This document shows, in pieces, positions 9,226 through 18,366 of a stretch of DNA of 63,419 nucleotides. A model generated the notes under the pieces. It worked only from the letters and a program-made list of their open reading frames with translations, ran no database searches and had not been told where the DNA came from. Position 1 is the first letter of the stretch, and each line of letters starts with the position of its first letter. Source of the stretch: Terriglobales bacterium (lineage in GTDB: Bacteria > Acidobacteriota > Terriglobia > Terriglobales > Acidobacteriaceae); NCBI GenBank assembly GCA_035624455.1, contig DASPRM010000092.1:1-63419 (forward strand), in the 5' to 3' direction. Made by a program: the position numbers and the translations under genes.

Positions 9226-9966
9226 CTATGGCTTGCGGGTTGGCCGCAGCAAAATCTCGCTCGCAAACGACTGCGGCGCCTGAGTGACCAGCATCGCGAC
9301 TACGTGAGCTACATCGCTGGGTTGCAGCATTTTTGCCGTATCTTTCCCTTCGTGAGGGCTTAGTTCTGTGTGAACGGACCCCGGGCAGACCACAGCCACG
9401 CGGATATTGTGTCCTCGCAGCTCCTCCGCGACCGAATAGCTCAATCCATTCAGCCCCCATTTGGATGCGGCATAGGCGGCGCCGTTTGGCAGCGCGTTCT
9501 TGCCCGCCAACGATGAGATGTTGATGATGTCTCCCTGCCCGGCGGAGATCATCCCCGGTACGAATGCCCGCATGCAGTAGTAAGGTCCGCGCAGGTTGGT
9601 ATTGATCACCGCATCCCATTGTTCAGGAGGAAGCAGGTGCAAAGGCCTGGAAAAACTGCCGATTCCGGCGTTGTTCACCAGGATGGTGACGTCCCCATGA
9701 GTTTCCGCAACACGTTTCTGCAGTGCTTCGACTGAGCCGCAATCGCTGACATCACAGGGAACGGCCTCACAGATTCCGCCGCTTTCCTGGATGCGGCGGG
9801 CGGTGGTCTGGAGTGGCTTGGCGGTGCGGCCAACGATGACAGTTGTGGCTCCCAGAGTCGCCAGTTTCGCCGCAATGGCAGCTCCGATACCTCTGCCTCC
9901 ACCGGTGACCACTGCTACTCGTTCTCGCAGTGCGAGTGTTCCGGGGTTTTCGTTCATAGCCAGCAA
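9226..9966 (-). CDS. Short-chain dehydrogenase/reductase
   Basis: About 246 residues of the classical SDR family. The NAD(P)-binding TGGGRGIG lies near the N-terminus, NNAG at about residue 90, and the catalytic Ser and YxxxK in SSLAGKNALPNGAAYAASK. The MNENPG methionine three codons in is an alternative start. The Arg after the first strands (VGRTAK) suggests NADP preference. The sequence resembles 3-ketoacyl-ACP reductase-like SDRs, but the substrate cannot be assigned. It is divergent from the exported repeat protein. Confidence 0.85.
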   Translation of the reverse strand: MLAMNENPGTLALRERVAVVTGGGRGIGAAIAAKLATLGATTVIVGRTAKPLQTTARRIQESGGICEAVPCDVSDCGSVEALQKRVAETHGDVTILVNNAGIGSFSRPLHLLPPEQWDAVINTNLRGPYYCMRAFVPGMISAGQGDIINISSLAGKNALPNGAAYAASKWGLNGLSYSVAEELRGHNIRVAVVCPGSVHTELSPHEGKDTAKMLQPSDVAHVVAMLVTQAPQSFASEILLRPTRKP

Positions 9967-10089
9967 TTTCCGTGGAAGTCCGAAATGAGGTGACGATCGC
10001 GGTAGCCATTATCTGGCAACGAACTTGCTTTCCGCCAGCAACCAAGATGGCGTCGATGCCGGGGAGGTTGGCCACCGCTCTCTACCAGC

Positions 10090-10118
10090 TTGCCTTAGTG
10101 GAATCAGCCCCATATAAT
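10090..10118 (+). promoter_or_regulatory. Sigma-70-type promoter for the exported repeat protein
   Basis: TTGCCT at 10090-10095 and a perfect TATAAT at 10113-10118 are separated by 17 bases. The start codon at 10291 is about 170 bases downstream, implying a long leader of about 165 nt in which no riboswitch was recognised. This is the main content of the 324-base divergent gap 9967-10290. Confidence 0.5.
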
Positions 10119-10290
10119 CCTGCCTCCGCACCTATTGCTGTCGCTTTCTGGCGGGATCGGAGCAGGCGGAATGTTGTGCCGTGTCCGGGTCCGCTTCTGG
10201 GTGGCGGTTGCCATGTCAGGCAAGTGCTCGCGGTTCTATTTGCGTCTTGCCGGCCCGTAACAGATACTTCCCTGATCTGAGGAGCTCTTG

Positions 10291-11613
10291 ATGAAGAAGT
10301 CGCTAGTGACGCTGATGGTCGCGTTCGCAATTGCCGTCTGGGGTGAACCCTTTCCTCCACAGGCTGCAGCACCCGCCCAGGGTACGCCTGCGCAAGGCGC
10401 GCCTGCGCAGAAAAAGGAAATCAAGGATCCGGCGGAATACAACGCCTACATGGCGGCCATTCAGGCGCCGGACAACAACCAGAGGGCAAGTGCGCTGGAG
10501 GCCTTTGTCACCCAGTATCCGCGCAGCGTCATGAAGGAAGACGCCCTGGAACTGTTGATGCGCACCTATCAGCAGTTGAACAATGGCCCCAAGACAGCCG
10601 ATGCCGCGCAGCGTGTGCTCCAGGTGAATCCCAACAACGTCACGGCGCTCGCGATATTGTCCTATACCGATCGCATCCAGGCGCAAAGTGTTGGCGGACC
10701 CAATGCCGCGCAATTGTTGGCCGATGCCAGCCGATATGGCCAGACCGGTCTGCAGGCGCTGCAGACTTATACCAAACCCGAGAACCTGTCCGATGCCGAT
10801 TTCGCCAAGCTGAAGGATCAGCTGGCCGGAATCTTCAATGCTTCCGTTGGGATCAACGCTCTTCAGACCAAAGACTATCCCACCGCGCAAAAGGCGCTTT
10901 CTGCTGCCGCGCAGGCTAACCCCAACGACTTTAGCATTGTTTACCCCCTGGCCCTGGCGCAATTGCAGGCGCCGCAGCCTGATTACATCAACGGTCTGTG
11001 GAGCGCTGCCCGTGCCGCTACCATCGCACCCACTCCTCAGTTGAAACAGCAGATCACCGAGTACGGGCGCCGCATGTACATCAAATACCATGGCGGTGAC
11101 GATGGCTGGACGGACGTGCTGGCCGCAGCCCAGGCCAGTCCCGCACCGCCTGCGAACTTCGCTATCAAGCCCGCTCCCACCCCTGCCGAACAGGCTGACA
11201 AGCTGCTGGGCAGCAAGCCGGTCGACCAGATGTCCTTTGACGAGTTCCAACTCATCTTGACCTCGGGGAATCAGGCTGCCGCGGACAAGCTGTGGACTCA
11301 GATCAAGGACAAGCCTCTGGCCATCGAAGGCAAGCTAGTCAGTGCGACTCCCACCAAGCTGATGATTGCCGGCAGCTATGACGACATCCAGGCCAACCCT
11401 CCGGTCGCGGACATTGAATTGACAATGACCGCCACCATTCCCACGCGGCTGATGCCGAAGGAAGGCACGACGATACAGTTCCAGGGAAATCCAACGACCT
11501 GGGACCCCAAGCCGTTCCTGGTGCATATGGAGAAAGGGGTATTGCTGACGAAGGCAGCGCCAACCCCGACGCCGTCCCATAAGCCACCAGCTCGACGAAC
11601 TCCGAGTCATTAA
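10291..11613 (+). CDS. Exported TPR-like protein, function unknown
   Basis: 440 residues from the ATG at 10291, with a GGAG ribosome binding site 6 bases upstream; a TTG just before it is less likely. A signal peptide covers about residues 1-20. Next comes a low-complexity Pro/Ala/Gln linker (AAPAQGTPAQGAPAQ), then helical repeats with TPR-like spacing (for example YPRSVMKEDALELLMRTYQ, AAQANPNDFSIVYPLALAQL). The C-terminal 120 residues look like a separate beta-rich domain containing SFDEFQLILTSGN and ending in a basic Pro-rich tail. It is probably periplasmic. A strong terminator follows 20 bases after the stop. Confidence 0.7.
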   Translation: MKKSLVTLMVAFAIAVWGEPFPPQAAAPAQGTPAQGAPAQKKEIKDPAEYNAYMAAIQAPDNNQRASALEAFVTQYPRSVMKEDALELLMRTYQQLNNGPKTADAAQRVLQVNPNNVTALAILSYTDRIQAQSVGGPNAAQLLADASRYGQTGLQALQTYTKPENLSDADFAKLKDQLAGIFNASVGINALQTKDYPTAQKALSAAAQANPNDFSIVYPLALAQLQAPQPDYINGLWSAARAATIAPTPQLKQQITEYGRRMYIKYHGGDDGWTDVLAAAQASPAPPANFAIKPAPTPAEQADKLLGSKPVDQMSFDEFQLILTSGNQAAADKLWTQIKDKPLAIEGKLVSATPTKLMIAGSYDDIQANPPVADIELTMTATIPTRLMPKEGTTIQFQGNPTTWDPKPFLVHMEKGVLLTKAAPTPTPSHKPPARRTPSH

Positions 11614-11633
11614 TCAGAGCAGGAATAGACAAG

Positions 11634-11670
11634 AAAAAAGCAGCCGCAATCGGGGCTGCTTTTTATTTTT
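11634..11670. terminator. Bidirectional intrinsic terminator
   Basis: AGCAGCC at 11639-11645 pairs with GGCTGCT at 11654-11660. It is flanked by an A-run (11634-11639) and a T-run (11661-11670), so the structure can end transcription of both the exported repeat gene (+) and the Fis-like gene (-). Confidence 0.85.
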
Positions 11671-11708
11671 GCGGTAAGAATTTTTGCTTGCTTGCCGAAG
11701 GTGGCCCG

Positions 11709-11990
11709 CTAACGCACCATTTTTTTCTCGGCTGCGATTGGCGGACGTGCGCTGCGCGGCGGCCGTTTGGCGCCATCACGCAGCGCCCGGACATCTACTT
11801 TCAATTCATCCACGGTTCGGCTGAGGGTGTTGCGATGCATTCCCAATTCGCGCGCGGCCTTGCACTGATTGCCGTTGTTCTCCTGCAGTACTGCGATAAT
11901 GAAGCGTTTTTTGAATTCCCGCACCGCTTCCGAATAAAGAATGCCGCCTTTGTACATCTGCATGACTAGAGCTTCCAGCTGATCTTTCAC
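11709..11990 (-). CDS. Fis-family helix-turn-helix DNA-binding protein
   Basis: 93 residues. The central part FKKRFIIAVLQENNGNQCKA plus AARELGMHRNTLSRTVDELK is the Fis/HTH_8 helix-turn-helix seen at the end of sigma-54 activators and in the nucleoid protein Fis. The N-terminal 25 residues could form the dimerising helices. The tail is basic and Pro-rich (AKRPPRSARPP). A stand-alone Fis-like regulator is likely. Target genes are unknown. It shares the bidirectional terminator with the convergent repeat-protein gene. Confidence 0.75.
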   Translation of the reverse strand: MKDQLEALVMQMYKGGILYSEAVREFKKRFIIAVLQENNGNQCKAARELGMHRNTLSRTVDELKVDVRALRDGAKRPPRSARPPIAAEKKMVR

Positions 11991-12066
11991 GGCGCCTCTC
12001 TTTTTCTCGAAATCTTGTGGGGGCTTCCCGTCGCGCGCTGGCTTGTGCGCACGGCGAGTGGCTGCG

Positions 12067-12642
12067 CTATTTGTTTACGCCTGCTCCTGGGGTTTCGGTC
12101 ACATTAGACCCATTGCCTACAGTTGCCTGATGCTTAATTGTCTGCAGCAGGTCGATTCCTTCTTTCACCCGGTTGCGAACATCCACCGGAGTCAACCAAG
12201 TTGCGGCTCGCCCCACTGCCAGCAAATAGGGCGCTATTGCTGAGCGTGCCAGCATCCGGGAACCTGGATAAAATGCCGCTACTGCCAGCACAAATACGAT
12301 GACCCACAACAGTCCGCGCAAAACCCCAAAGGCCGCGCCCAAAATTCTATCTACCCAGCGCAGACCGGCTTCGCGCATTCCCCGACTCGCGATCCTTCCG
12401 AGTATCCCGGAAAGAACCAGGATCGCAAGAAAGATGAGCAGGAACCCGGCAAGTTCGGCGAGCCACCGCTGTTTGACGAAGCTCGAGAACCACTTCGCTG
12501 TTATCGGGTATTCCCAGGCGGCCACTAGAAATCCCACAATCGTGCCTGCCAGGGAAAATACCGACTCAAAAAAACCTTGCGCCGCCGCTTGGATGATTGA
12601 CAGCACTACGGCCGCCAGGATCAACCAATCTGCGATGTTCAT
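12067..12642 (-). CDS. CvpA-family membrane protein
   Basis: 191 residues with four predicted membrane segments and the CvpA layout: an N-terminal NIADWLILAAVVLSIIQAAAQGF, a Gly-containing second helix, and a final VDRILGAAFGVLRGLLWVIVF. CvpA proteins are inner-membrane proteins linked to colicin V production, envelope stress and purine gene neighbourhoods. It lies downstream of purC on the same strand, 52 bases away, in line with the common CvpA/purine gene association. The tail after residue 160 is soluble and poorly conserved. Confidence 0.8.
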   Translation of the reverse strand: MNIADWLILAAVVLSIIQAAAQGFFESVFSLAGTIVGFLVAAWEYPITAKWFSSFVKQRWLAELAGFLLIFLAILVLSGILGRIASRGMREAGLRWVDRILGAAFGVLRGLLWVIVFVLAVAAFYPGSRMLARSAIAPYLLAVGRAATWLTPVDVRNRVKEGIDLLQTIKHQATVGNGSNVTETPGAGVNK

Positions 12643-12694
12643 TCTCTTCCTGTTGCTCGAACCTTGCGCTGGATACCAGTGTCCGGAGCACCCG

Positions 12695-13579
12695 TTAACA
12701 GTCCAGTTCTTTTCCTGTCAGCCGTTTGTATGCTTCCAGGTACTTCTCACTCGTCCTGGCGACTACATCGGCGCTGAGCGCCGGCGCCGGAGGAGTTTTG
12801 TCCCAGCCGATTCTTTCCAGGTAGTCACGCACGTACTGCTTGTCGAAGGAGTCCTGCGCTCGGCCGGGCGCATATTGCGCAGCCGGCCAGAAGCGCGAAG
12901 AATCCGGCGTCAGCACTTCATCCGCGAGGACAATTCCCCCTGGCGTCTTGCCAAATTCAAACTTGGTATCGGCAATGATGATCCCTCGGGACGATGCATA
13001 ATCGGCAGCCTTCTGGTAAATCTTCAGGCTCAGTTCCCGCAGCTGCGCGCTCAATCTCGGACCCACCAGCTTCTTCATTTCCGAGAAAGGGATGTTCTCG
13101 TCATGACCGCTCATGGCTTTAGTCGCAGGAGTGAAAATTGGTTCCGGCAACTTGTCGGATTCCTGCAAACCCTTCGGCAAGGGGATCTCGCACACGCTCC
13201 CCTTCGCTTTGTACTCTTTCCATCCCGAACCCGAAAGATACCCTCGCACCACACATTCCACCGGCACCATCTCCGCGTGCATCACAAGCATGGAACGGCC
13301 GCGAATTTGCTCACCGTACTGCCTGAGAGTGACGGGATACTCTTGCACGTCTGCGGTCACGACATGATTCGAGACGATGTCGCCGAGAAACTCGAACCAG
13401 AACAGCGACAGCTGAGTGAGTACTTTGCCTTTACCTGGGATTCCCGATGCCAGTACGTAATCGAAGGCCGAAATGCGGTCCGTGGCTACAAACAGCAGAT
13501 GCTCGTTGTCAACCCGATACAGGTCCCTGACCTTACCGCTGGCGTACAGTTCCAACTCGGGAAAGTCCGTTTGCAACAT
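12695..13579 (-). CDS. purC: SAICAR synthase
   Basis: About 294 residues from the ATG at 13579, the length of the longer bacterial/yeast-type enzyme. The open frame extends 49 codons upstream to 13726, but that part lacks family features. The enzyme joins aspartate to CAIR in purine synthesis. Motifs seen are SGKVRDLY (ATP-binding start), TDRISAFDYVL, VECVVRGYLSGSGWKEY, IADTKFEFG and VLTPDSSRFWP. The first gene of a purC-cvpA unit. No other purine genes are in the window. Confidence 0.92.
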   Translation of the reverse strand: MLQTDFPELELYASGKVRDLYRVDNEHLLFVATDRISAFDYVLASGIPGKGKVLTQLSLFWFEFLGDIVSNHVVTADVQEYPVTLRQYGEQIRGRSMLVMHAEMVPVECVVRGYLSGSGWKEYKAKGSVCEIPLPKGLQESDKLPEPIFTPATKAMSGHDENIPFSEMKKLVGPRLSAQLRELSLKIYQKAADYASSRGIIIADTKFEFGKTPGGIVLADEVLTPDSSRFWPAAQYAPGRAQDSFDKQYVRDYLERIGWDKTPPAPALSADVVARTSEKYLEAYKRLTGKELDC

Positions 13580-13875
13580 CACGTCTTGAACGATGGGAGC
13601 ATTCACCGGTGGAACTCTGACGAAAGGGTCGTCGCGTATTCTAGTCGTCGGCCCTATTTTGTCAACGCCGTGGAACTCAAACTGTGGAAGCGATGTCACG
13701 CACAAATAATGGATTCCAGTTGACAACTGTCCACCTCAAGCGAAAGCCGCTGCAGCAGCCATGTTTCAGCTTGTGGACGAGTGAGGATTTTCCTGAGGGG
13801 CAGTCGACTGCAGGGCGCACGCGTGATCACGAGTCGCAATTTTTTGCAACTCAACAGCACGGCGGAGACGGATGA
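13580..13875. other. Gap upstream of purC, no gene recognised
   Basis: 296 bases between the purC start and the SMC stop codon, both genes on the minus strand. It must hold the purC promoter; no convincing -35/-10 pair or riboswitch fold was recognised by eye. The frame of purC stays open through part of it without coding features. Confidence 0.5.
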
Positions 13876-16800
13876 CTAGGCAGTCATGGCCTGAGTTTTT
13901 TCGAGTCCGCTAAATCGCACCGAGACCAGCTTGGAAACCCCGGGTTCCTGCATGGTCACGCCATAGAGTACCGGCGCGATCCCCATGGTCTTCTTGCTAT
14001 GGGTGATGATCACGAATTGGGTGTTCAGGCTCATCTCGCGCACCATGTCGGTGAAGCGGCCGATGTTGGCTTCGTCCAGTGGCGCATCCACTTCGTCCAG
14101 AATGCAGAAGGGACTCGGCTGGAATTGGAAGATCCCGACCAGCAAGGCAAGAGCGGTGAGTGCTTTCTCTCCGCCGGAAAGCAGCAGCACATTCTGCAGC
14201 TTCTTGCCGGGAGGTGAAGCGATGACATCGATGCCGCTCTCCATACTGTTGTCTTCATCGGTGAGACGCATGAATGCCGAGCCGCCACCAAACAACTTGT
14301 GGAAACTCGCCTCAAAGTTCTGATTGATTTTCGCAAATGCCTCTTCGAATTTCTCTCGTGATACCTGCTCGATTTCCTTGATGGTTTTCTGCGTGTTTTC
14401 AATCGAGTCGAACAGGTCTGTACGTTGAGCGGCGAGGAAGGTGTGCCGCTCAGTGGTCTCCTTAAATTCCTCCAAAGCCATCATATTGACCGGGCCCATG
14501 TTCTCCAGACGCGTCCGCATCTCGCGATGGGCTTCGTCTTCCGTAGCCAACTGCTCGCCCGTAACCACGACCAGGCTCTGGTCGGCCAGCAGTTCAGCGG
14601 GTGCGACTCCAAGCTCATTGACGGAGGCCTCTGACAGATGCAAGGCATCTGATTCCAGTTTTGCGGCATGTGCGGCCACTTCGCCGCGTTGATCCCGGAC
14701 TCGGTCCAACGCTTCGCGAGCGGCCTTCAGCTGGTTCTCGATTTCCCCCAGGCGATCACGCATCGCGGTGGACTCGCTCTCTAACTCCACCCCCCGCAGC
14801 TCAGCCTGCTCACGCTCCGCCGTCAGAGTTATCAGTTGCTCGCCCAGGGCGACGTTTTCTTCTTCGCGCTGTTGTTTCTCCGCTGTTGCCGATTCGTTCT
14901 GTGCCCGCAAACCCTCCAGGCGCACAGCAACTTCCTGGATCAATGACTCCACGCGCTCCAGCGTGACCGCGGCCCCGCGCTGACGCTCCTCCAGCCCTGC
15001 CACTCGCGCCATCATTTGCGATGCGTTGTGAAGCGCGGCATCTCGCGAAGTTCTCAAGACTGAGAGGCTCTCTTGCGCAGCTGCAATCTGTCGCTCCAGG
15101 CCGGCCCGCTGCTGGTCTCGTTCTTGCAACTCGCTCCGGCGAGCCGCAACGAGTTCGCTCAGTTCTTCTCTGAATGCCGCAACTTGCCCCATCTCCCGCT
15201 CGCATAGGGTCGCGCGCTCGCGGCTGCGGGCCACTTCGCTGTCCAGTTGCTGAAGCATGTGCCCCGAGGTCATGGCCTGCTGCTCAGCCTCGCGTCGTTC
15301 AGTCTCCAACCGGTCCAGCAGGGAAGTCAGTTCAGTAATTTCGCGGGCCACGCTTCCTGCCAGGCGCTCCTGCTCGCGTAAGGCGTTCTCCAATCCGGCA
15401 GCCTGCTTCAATACTTCGCGCAATTCGCGCTTCATGGCCAGGGGTCCTTCGGAACGCTGTTTGCCGCCGGTTACAGTCACGTTATGGAAACACTCGCCGC
15501 TGCCGGCGAGGAAAAAGGCATCCGGATTTTCCAGTGCCAGCTCGCGAGCGATCTCAGCTGTGGGCGCCAGATAACCGTCGCGCAGCTTGGGAAGGATCAC
15601 CTCAAGAGACTTGCCGAAGCCATTCAGCACGCGAATGCAATTCTTCAGCGGAACCACGCTGTCGCGCTGGGGCGATTGGCGGCCATTCTCGTCGACGGAG
15701 AAGGAGAACTTCGCCTGCGAATCTTCAGGATGGACCAGGAAGGTCGCGCGTCCGTCCACATCGGTGCGCAACAATTCCAATCCCTGGTCTGCCGTCGCCC
15801 ACGACTTCACCACGATGTAGTTCAGTTCGTCGCGCAAGAAATCGTCTACCACGTGCTCATAGCGGTCTTCTACTTCCAAGAAATCCGCGAGCACACCTGC
15901 CGGGGCAAAGCCGCGGTCGACCGCACCCGACTGAAACAGCCTTCGCACGGATTCGGTTGAATACCCGTGCTCAGCAATCACCGCCTCCAGGGAAGCTTTC
16001 TTGCCAAGCGCAGTCGCATATTCTGCGCGCAGCCCATCCAGGCGGCGTTTGCACTCGGCTTCTTCGGCCCGATTTTCGGCAATTCCCGACCGCGTGTTTT
16101 CAATGTGCCTGACCAAAGCTTTCACGCGCTCTGCCGACGACTCAAATTCGAAGGCAATCTGCCCGCGTTTCCCTCCAAAAGCTTCGATCTGGGAGGCTGC
16201 AACGGCCATTTCACGTTGCAAGCGTTCGGATTCGCGCTCATAGCCCACCATCCGCTCGGTGGCTTGAGTGACTTCATTACGGATGGCGGATGCATCCGAC
16301 ACAAGTTGCATCACTGCAATTCGATTCTGTTCCTGCTGACGTTCGACTTCGGCCAGCGTTTCGGCAGCCCGCCGGACTTCGTCCTGGCACTGCGCCGCCT
16401 CCTGCTGCGCTATGGCTACTTCGGCAGCCAGGGTGGCGAAAATTTGCCGATTGGATTCGCGCTCGTTTTCCAGTTCAGAGAGACGGGCGCTTGCTAGCGA
16501 CATGTCACGTGCTGCCGCTTCGCTGCGAGCCGCCAGTTCTGCGCAGCGCTCCTCATTGATTCGTTGCCGGGAAAAGGCACGGTCCACTTCGCGCGTGATC
16601 GCCGCCAGGCGTTCACGGAGACCGCGTGACTCTTCCTCGATGTCGTAACTGCGTTGCCTACCTACGCTCTGTTCATTCTCCAGTTGGGTCGCAGCTTCGC
16701 TACGGGTGCGGATTTCCTCATTCAGTGCGGCAAGCTCTGCCTGAAGCTCTGACCGCTGGTTCTCCAAGGATGTCCACTTGCTGGCCAGCACGAGCCGCAG

Positions 16801-17826
16801 CTTGGCCCGCATTTCTTCCCGCAGCTTGGCATAGCGCTCGGCCTTGGCGGCCTGGCGCTTCAAGGAATTCATCTGCCGCGTCACTTCTTCGAAGATGTCG
16901 TTCAGGCGCGACAGGTTCAGCCTGGCCTCCTCCAGGCGCGCTTCCGCCAGACGCTTCTTGGTTTTGAATTTGGTGATGCCGGCAGCTTCTTCGATGATGG
17001 CGCGCCGGTCGGTGGGCTTGCTGCTCAGAATCTGCCCGATGCGCCCCTGCTCGATAATCGCGTAAGTTTCGGGACCCAGACCGGTGCCCATGAAGATGTC
17101 CTGGATATCGCGCAAGCGGCACAGCTTGCCATTCAGCAAATATTCGCTGTCTCCCGAGCGAAACAAGCGCCGCGTCACTACGATCTCGCCTTTTCTGAAT
17201 GTGACGCGATTGAACTTACGCCGCCGAATCTTGAGCACCACGTGGGGTTGCGCGGCCGTTGCGCCGCTACCGTCGGTTTCGGTCAGGGTTTGGGGAGCAT
17301 CTGCGACAGGAGCTGGGGTCGCGGGATCGGAGCGCAAATCATCCGAAGTGTGAGTCAGCGATTCGCCTGCTGCCGATAGCTGATCAGTTGCGCCCTCCAT
17401 CGTGACAGGATCGGTTTGCCCGGGCCTGACCTCATCAATGTATTCTTCGGCTTCCTGTTCCTCCTTCGCGCGCATCGCAGCTTCGTCCCAGTCGTCCTGC
17501 GGCATTTCATTGACAATTTCAATCTCCGGCTCGACGACGTTACCGCTCTCGTACACATCCGGGTCGATCAGCGTCAGCGACACCTCGGCCATGCCCAGTG
17601 GCTTGCGGTCGCGCGTCCCGGCGAAAATTACGTCTTCCATGCGGCTGCCGCGCAGTGTCTTGGCTGACTGCTCGCCAAGAACCCAGGTGATGGCGTCGGC
17701 AATGTTGGACTTTCCGCACCCATTGGGGCCAACAATGGCGGCAATCCCATCGCCATGAAATTTCAGCTCGGTGCGGTCACAAAAGGATTTAAAGCCGAGA
17801 ATCTGCAGCTTTTTCAGTTTCAGCAA
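13876..17826 (-). CDS. smc: SMC chromosome-partition ATPase with an acidic head insertion
   Basis: 1316 residues, longer than the usual 1150-1200. The head starts with MLKLKKLQILGFKSF and has Walker A GPNGCGKSN at 33-41. Two long coiled coils flank a hinge at about 620-730. The C-terminal head has the signature LLSGGEKALTALALL and Walker B CILDEVDAPLDEAN. An extra block of about 115 residues (about 90-208), rich in Glu/Asp, Thr, Ala and Pro, sits between VSLTLIDPD and VTFRKGEIVVTRRLFRSG, where standard SMC has a short loop. The ends of the head and the YLLNGKLCRLRDIQDIF motif are intact, so the protein is probably functional. ScpA and ScpB are not nearby. Confidence 0.93.
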   Translation of the reverse strand: MLKLKKLQILGFKSFCDRTELKFHGDGIAAIVGPNGCGKSNIADAITWVLGEQSAKTLRGSRMEDVIFAGTRDRKPLGMAEVSLTLIDPDVYESGNVVEPEIEIVNEMPQDDWDEAAMRAKEEQEAEEYIDEVRPGQTDPVTMEGATDQLSAAGESLTHTSDDLRSDPATPAPVADAPQTLTETDGSGATAAQPHVVLKIRRRKFNRVTFRKGEIVVTRRLFRSGDSEYLLNGKLCRLRDIQDIFMGTGLGPETYAIIEQGRIGQILSSKPTDRRAIIEEAAGITKFKTKKRLAEARLEEARLNLSRLNDIFEEVTRQMNSLKRQAAKAERYAKLREEMRAKLRLVLASKWTSLENQRSELQAELAALNEEIRTRSEAATQLENEQSVGRQRSYDIEEESRGLRERLAAITREVDRAFSRQRINEERCAELAARSEAAARDMSLASARLSELENERESNRQIFATLAAEVAIAQQEAAQCQDEVRRAAETLAEVERQQEQNRIAVMQLVSDASAIRNEVTQATERMVGYERESERLQREMAVAASQIEAFGGKRGQIAFEFESSAERVKALVRHIENTRSGIAENRAEEAECKRRLDGLRAEYATALGKKASLEAVIAEHGYSTESVRRLFQSGAVDRGFAPAGVLADFLEVEDRYEHVVDDFLRDELNYIVVKSWATADQGLELLRTDVDGRATFLVHPEDSQAKFSFSVDENGRQSPQRDSVVPLKNCIRVLNGFGKSLEVILPKLRDGYLAPTAEIARELALENPDAFFLAGSGECFHNVTVTGGKQRSEGPLAMKRELREVLKQAAGLENALREQERLAGSVAREITELTSLLDRLETERREAEQQAMTSGHMLQQLDSEVARSRERATLCEREMGQVAAFREELSELVAARRSELQERDQQRAGLERQIAAAQESLSVLRTSRDAALHNASQMMARVAGLEERQRGAAVTLERVESLIQEVAVRLEGLRAQNESATAEKQQREEENVALGEQLITLTAEREQAELRGVELESESTAMRDRLGEIENQLKAAREALDRVRDQRGEVAAHAAKLESDALHLSEASVNELGVAPAELLADQSLVVVTGEQLATEDEAHREMRTRLENMGPVNMMALEEFKETTERHTFLAAQRTDLFDSIENTQKTIKEIEQVSREKFEEAFAKINQNFEASFHKLFGGGSAFMRLTDEDNSMESGIDVIASPPGKKLQNVLLLSGGEKALTALALLVGIFQFQPSPFCILDEVDAPLDEANIGRFTDMVREMSLNTQFVIITHSKKTMGIAPVLYGVTMQEPGVSKLVSVRFSGLEKTQAMTA

Positions 17827-18366
17827 CGCTGACTCCTTCTACGTTCGGACCCGTTGCCCGCTAAGGGGTCAAAGCCGGTTCGCTTTGCATAATCCGCTAT
17901 GAATGGACGTAGAGCCGTGCCTTTCAAGAGTGACTCCTTGCCGATTCCCATAAATCTAGTCATCGGGGAAGCCGGAGTCAACACAATAAACCCTATATCT
18001 TGGGGCCTTCCTGTGGAAACCACCTGATATTGAACCCCTTATGCGAAAGCCATGAGTTTGAAGAGTTCCAAGCCGTTATTCACCACCGCCTGTTTGCTGC
18101 ACGCCATCAGGATGTTTCTCCAGTAACAGGGGAGGCACCTTAGCCAACGCCGCTATGCATGGGCTCGCAGACACACGGGATACACAATTTTGATGAGGAA
18201 AAACCAAGAGGAGGGAGAACCGCCAGAGCTAGTTTGAGCTTAGCGTGGACTCAAGGGAAATGCAAACTTTCGTCAGTAGGCCGCAACCCGGGTGTTGCCA
18301 TCGGGTATTCTGAAGAGTCTAGAGTCCGGCTGGAGTGTCAGCGTGCAAATCTCGCCTTCCGCACTT
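17827..18366. other. 540-base intergenic region, no gene recognised
   Basis: Lies between the divergent smc (-) and serine hydrolase (+) genes and must hold both promoters. Short open frames occur on both strands, but none has a ribosome binding site or family-like sequence. A purine-rich stretch (AAACCAAGAGGAGGGAGAA) at about 18199-18218 is notable but is not followed by a start codon at useful spacing. No tRNA or structured RNA was recognised. Confidence 0.5.

Noticed and set aside
12299-13723. Long plus-strand open frame of 474 codons opposite cvpA and purC
   Set aside because: It is antisense to two clearly conserved genes and shows no domain-like sequence.
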